The notes beneath the pieces were generated by a model. That model was not told where the DNA came from, ran no database searches, and saw nothing but the letters and a program-made list of their open reading frames with translations. A DNA stretch of 64,000 nt from Lineolata rhizophorae (taxonomy: Eukaryota > Ascomycota > Dothideomycetes > Lineolatales > Lineolataceae): NCBI GenBank assembly GCA_010093515.1, contig MU001690.1:124001-188000 (forward strand). Reading direction: 5' to 3'. Of this stretch, positions 62,435-64,000 are shown one piece after another; position 1 is the stretch's first letter, and each line of letters begins with the position of its first letter. The translations under genes were made by a program, and so were the position numbers.

Positions 62435-63383
62435 GGTGGGGCGAACTTGGGAAAGTGGCGGTGGAGAGGGGAAGGTGTAGAGATACGCGGGGGATAAGAA
62501 GGTGCCGTGGGCATAAGGCGGAGACTACCGGGTTTAGGCGGCTGACAATGAGGCAGTCAGATGCGGGGACGGGCGACGATGAGCGCCTGAGGGAGGGAGT
62601 AGTGTCTAAGACGGACCGGATGCGGCATGCGGCGGAGGCAGTGCAAACGATGCTACGTATATACCCGGAAGGAACCTCGTCGGGCGGCGCGGGCGGCGTG
62701 AGACAGCAAGTAGCGAGCGGGTATAGACTAGGTACGTAGTAAGGGGCGGCTACATACCACTAGTCAGGTCCCAGACCGTCTCAAGTCCCTGGCCGGGTGG
62801 CTCCCTAGAGCGGTTACGGTGCAGGCAGAGTGACCGGAGCACGTCCAGCTAGTACCTTGCCGGTAGGTACTTAGCATTTCGCAGGCCGCGCGCGCGTGGC
62901 TCCGCAGCCGACGCCGAGCCCCGTGCACGCGCGCGGCGCCAGGAAAAAAACACGCCCGAGCTGCGAGCTCCCGTCCGTCGACTTGGGGCATTGACGCTGC
63001 ACGCCGCCTTCTGCCTTCAGCGCGCCCGTCCCTTCCGCGCCGTCCATCGTGCCTCGCTTTCGCTGATAGCGCCGCACCGAGAGCAGCCGCCAACGCGCAC
63101 TCGAGCGACCAACAACGTGACCGTTACCGTCGCGGAACGCACGGCGTGCCTTCCCCGCGTGCCGCTCCCGTACCTCCCTTCGGACCCAAGTGCCTGCCTC
63201 GCCGGCGCGTCTATCGCACCTACCTCCCGCCGTCGAGGACTCATCCCATCAACAAAAGCTTTTCTCATTTACGCCAGCCAACTCACCGACTTCAATCCGC
63301 CACGCCGCCACGCTCCTCCGGTCTTATCGCAAGCTCAAGAGCCACAACACAGACCTTCGCCCTTCGAAGCGCAGGACGGCATC
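62435..63383. other. Divergent intergenic region, Laa2-like / nsp1
   Basis: Contains both promoters. TAC/GTA-rich words near 62725-62760 and a GC-rich middle. No gene seen. Confidence 0.55.
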
Positions 63384-64000
63384 ATGTCGGGCGGGAACAG
63401 CACTCCTACCTGGAACTTCGGTAATGTCAACAATAGCGGCAGCAATTTGGGCAGCTCTGCCCCTAGCGGAAGCGGTGCGGCTGCTGGCAGCGGTTCTGGC
63501 GGTGGAAGTGGGAGTGTTTTCGGTGGCTTCGGGGCTCTAAGACCCGCCGGCAGCTCGATCTTTGGAGGTCTCACGTCGTCGGCCGCCAACACGCCATCCT
63601 TCGGCCAAACTCCTACCACGAGCGGTAGCGGGCTTTTCTTAAGCGGCGTCTCGTCGTCGGCCACTCCTAGTCCCGCGCAGACAGGCACTTCCGGGTCTGG
63701 TTTTTCCTTTGGAAAGCAGCCGGAAAAGCCCCAGTCGCCATCCTTGTCCGGTGCGCAAGCTTCAAACACCAGCTCAGGTGGTAGCGGAGCAACTGCTACG
63801 ACCGCATCTCCGTTCACTCTTGGGGGCATGACATCCGCCGCTGGAGCGAGTACGCCAAACAAGCCATCAAGCTTTGGAAGTAGCTTCACTCCTGCCGGAC
63901 CACCACCCTCTTCCTCTGCCGGTGGTGGCGCATCTGGCTTTTTCGCTGGGGCTTCGGGGCAATCCTCCGGTCAAGCTGGTGGCCAAAAACCACTGCCTTT
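63384..64000 (+). CDS. nsp1: Nucleoporin NSP1 (Nup62 orthologue), 3' end outside window
   Basis: The frame opens with MSGGNSTPTWNFGNVNNSGS at 63384 and stays open to the window edge (205 complete codons). It is Gly/Ser/Ala/Thr-rich with FG-type repeats: VFGGFGALRPAG, SIFGGLTSS, PSFGQTPT, FSFGKQPEKP, SSFGSSFTPAG. Such unfolded FG regions line the nuclear pore channel and bind transport receptors. In NSP1 an FG region of this kind is followed by FSFG-type repeats and a coiled-coil anchoring domain, which would lie beyond 64000. The assignment to NSP1 rather than another FG nucleoporin rests on the N-terminal sequence and is likely but not certain. Confidence 0.82.
   Translation, partial: MSGGNSTPTWNFGNVNNSGSNLGSSAPSGSGAAAGSGSGGGSGSVFGGFGALRPAGSSIFGGLTSSAANTPSFGQTPTTSGSGLFLSGVSSSATPSPAQTGTSGSGFSFGKQPEKPQSPSLSGAQASNTSSGGSGATATTASPFTLGGMTSAAGASTPNKPSSFGSSFTPAGPPPSSSAGGGASGFFAGASGQSSGQAGGQKPLP

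Overview
The window is nuclear DNA of a filamentous ascomycete, most likely a sordariomycete of the Sordariales/Chaetomiaceae type. The evidence is short introns (about 50-100 bp, GTRNGT donors, CTRAC branch sites), a wc-2 / het-c / nik-1 gene set of Neurospora type, plant-cell-wall hydrolases, and GC-rich intergenic DNA with TAC/GTA-rich clusters. The species assignment is inference. Exon boundaries were worked out by hand from splice signals, reading phase and family conservation. I recognised no tRNA, rRNA, CRISPR array or intact transposon.

Layout, left to right. 1-1312: 3' part of a secreted GH10 xylanase with an acidic tail. 2045-3664: spartin-like senescence-domain protein. 6017-7671: isopenicillin-N-synthase-like 2-oxoglutarate/Fe(II) oxygenase. 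8195-9338 (-): bZIP factor with a 5.7-kb gene-free upstream region. 15082-16759 (-): intracellular GH1 beta-glucosidase. 17793-18761: COP9 signalosome subunit 7. 19568-21351 (-): broken SNM1/Artemis-type DNA-repair nuclease gene. 23354-24337: fungal protein of unknown function.

25466-33648 holds the most interesting block: het-c (-), an ACR3 arsenite transporter (-) and a HET-domain gene (+). In Neurospora crassa het-c is closely linked to pin-c, a HET-domain gene, and the pair drives heterokaryon incompatibility. The arrangement here resembles that pair with an arsenite-efflux gene between its members.

34442-40683 carries wc-2 (light and clock GATA factor, -) and rad50 (double-strand-break repair, +), read divergently from a gap of about 0.4 kb. 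42833-44320 is a secreted GH5 exo-beta-1,3-glucanase. 47190-48054 (-) is a three-finger C2H2 factor. 49569-53293 (-) is a ULS1-like SWI2/SNF2 translocase with a RING finger and a SUMO-interacting motif. 54660-58877 (-) is the group III hybrid histidine kinase NIK-1/OS-1 with tandem HAMP units. 60687-62434 (-) is a Laa2-like (DUF5102) clathrin-adaptor accessory protein. 63384 to the end is the FG-repeat N-terminus of nucleoporin NSP1. Apart from the possible het-c/HET pair, neighbouring genes look functionally unrelated.
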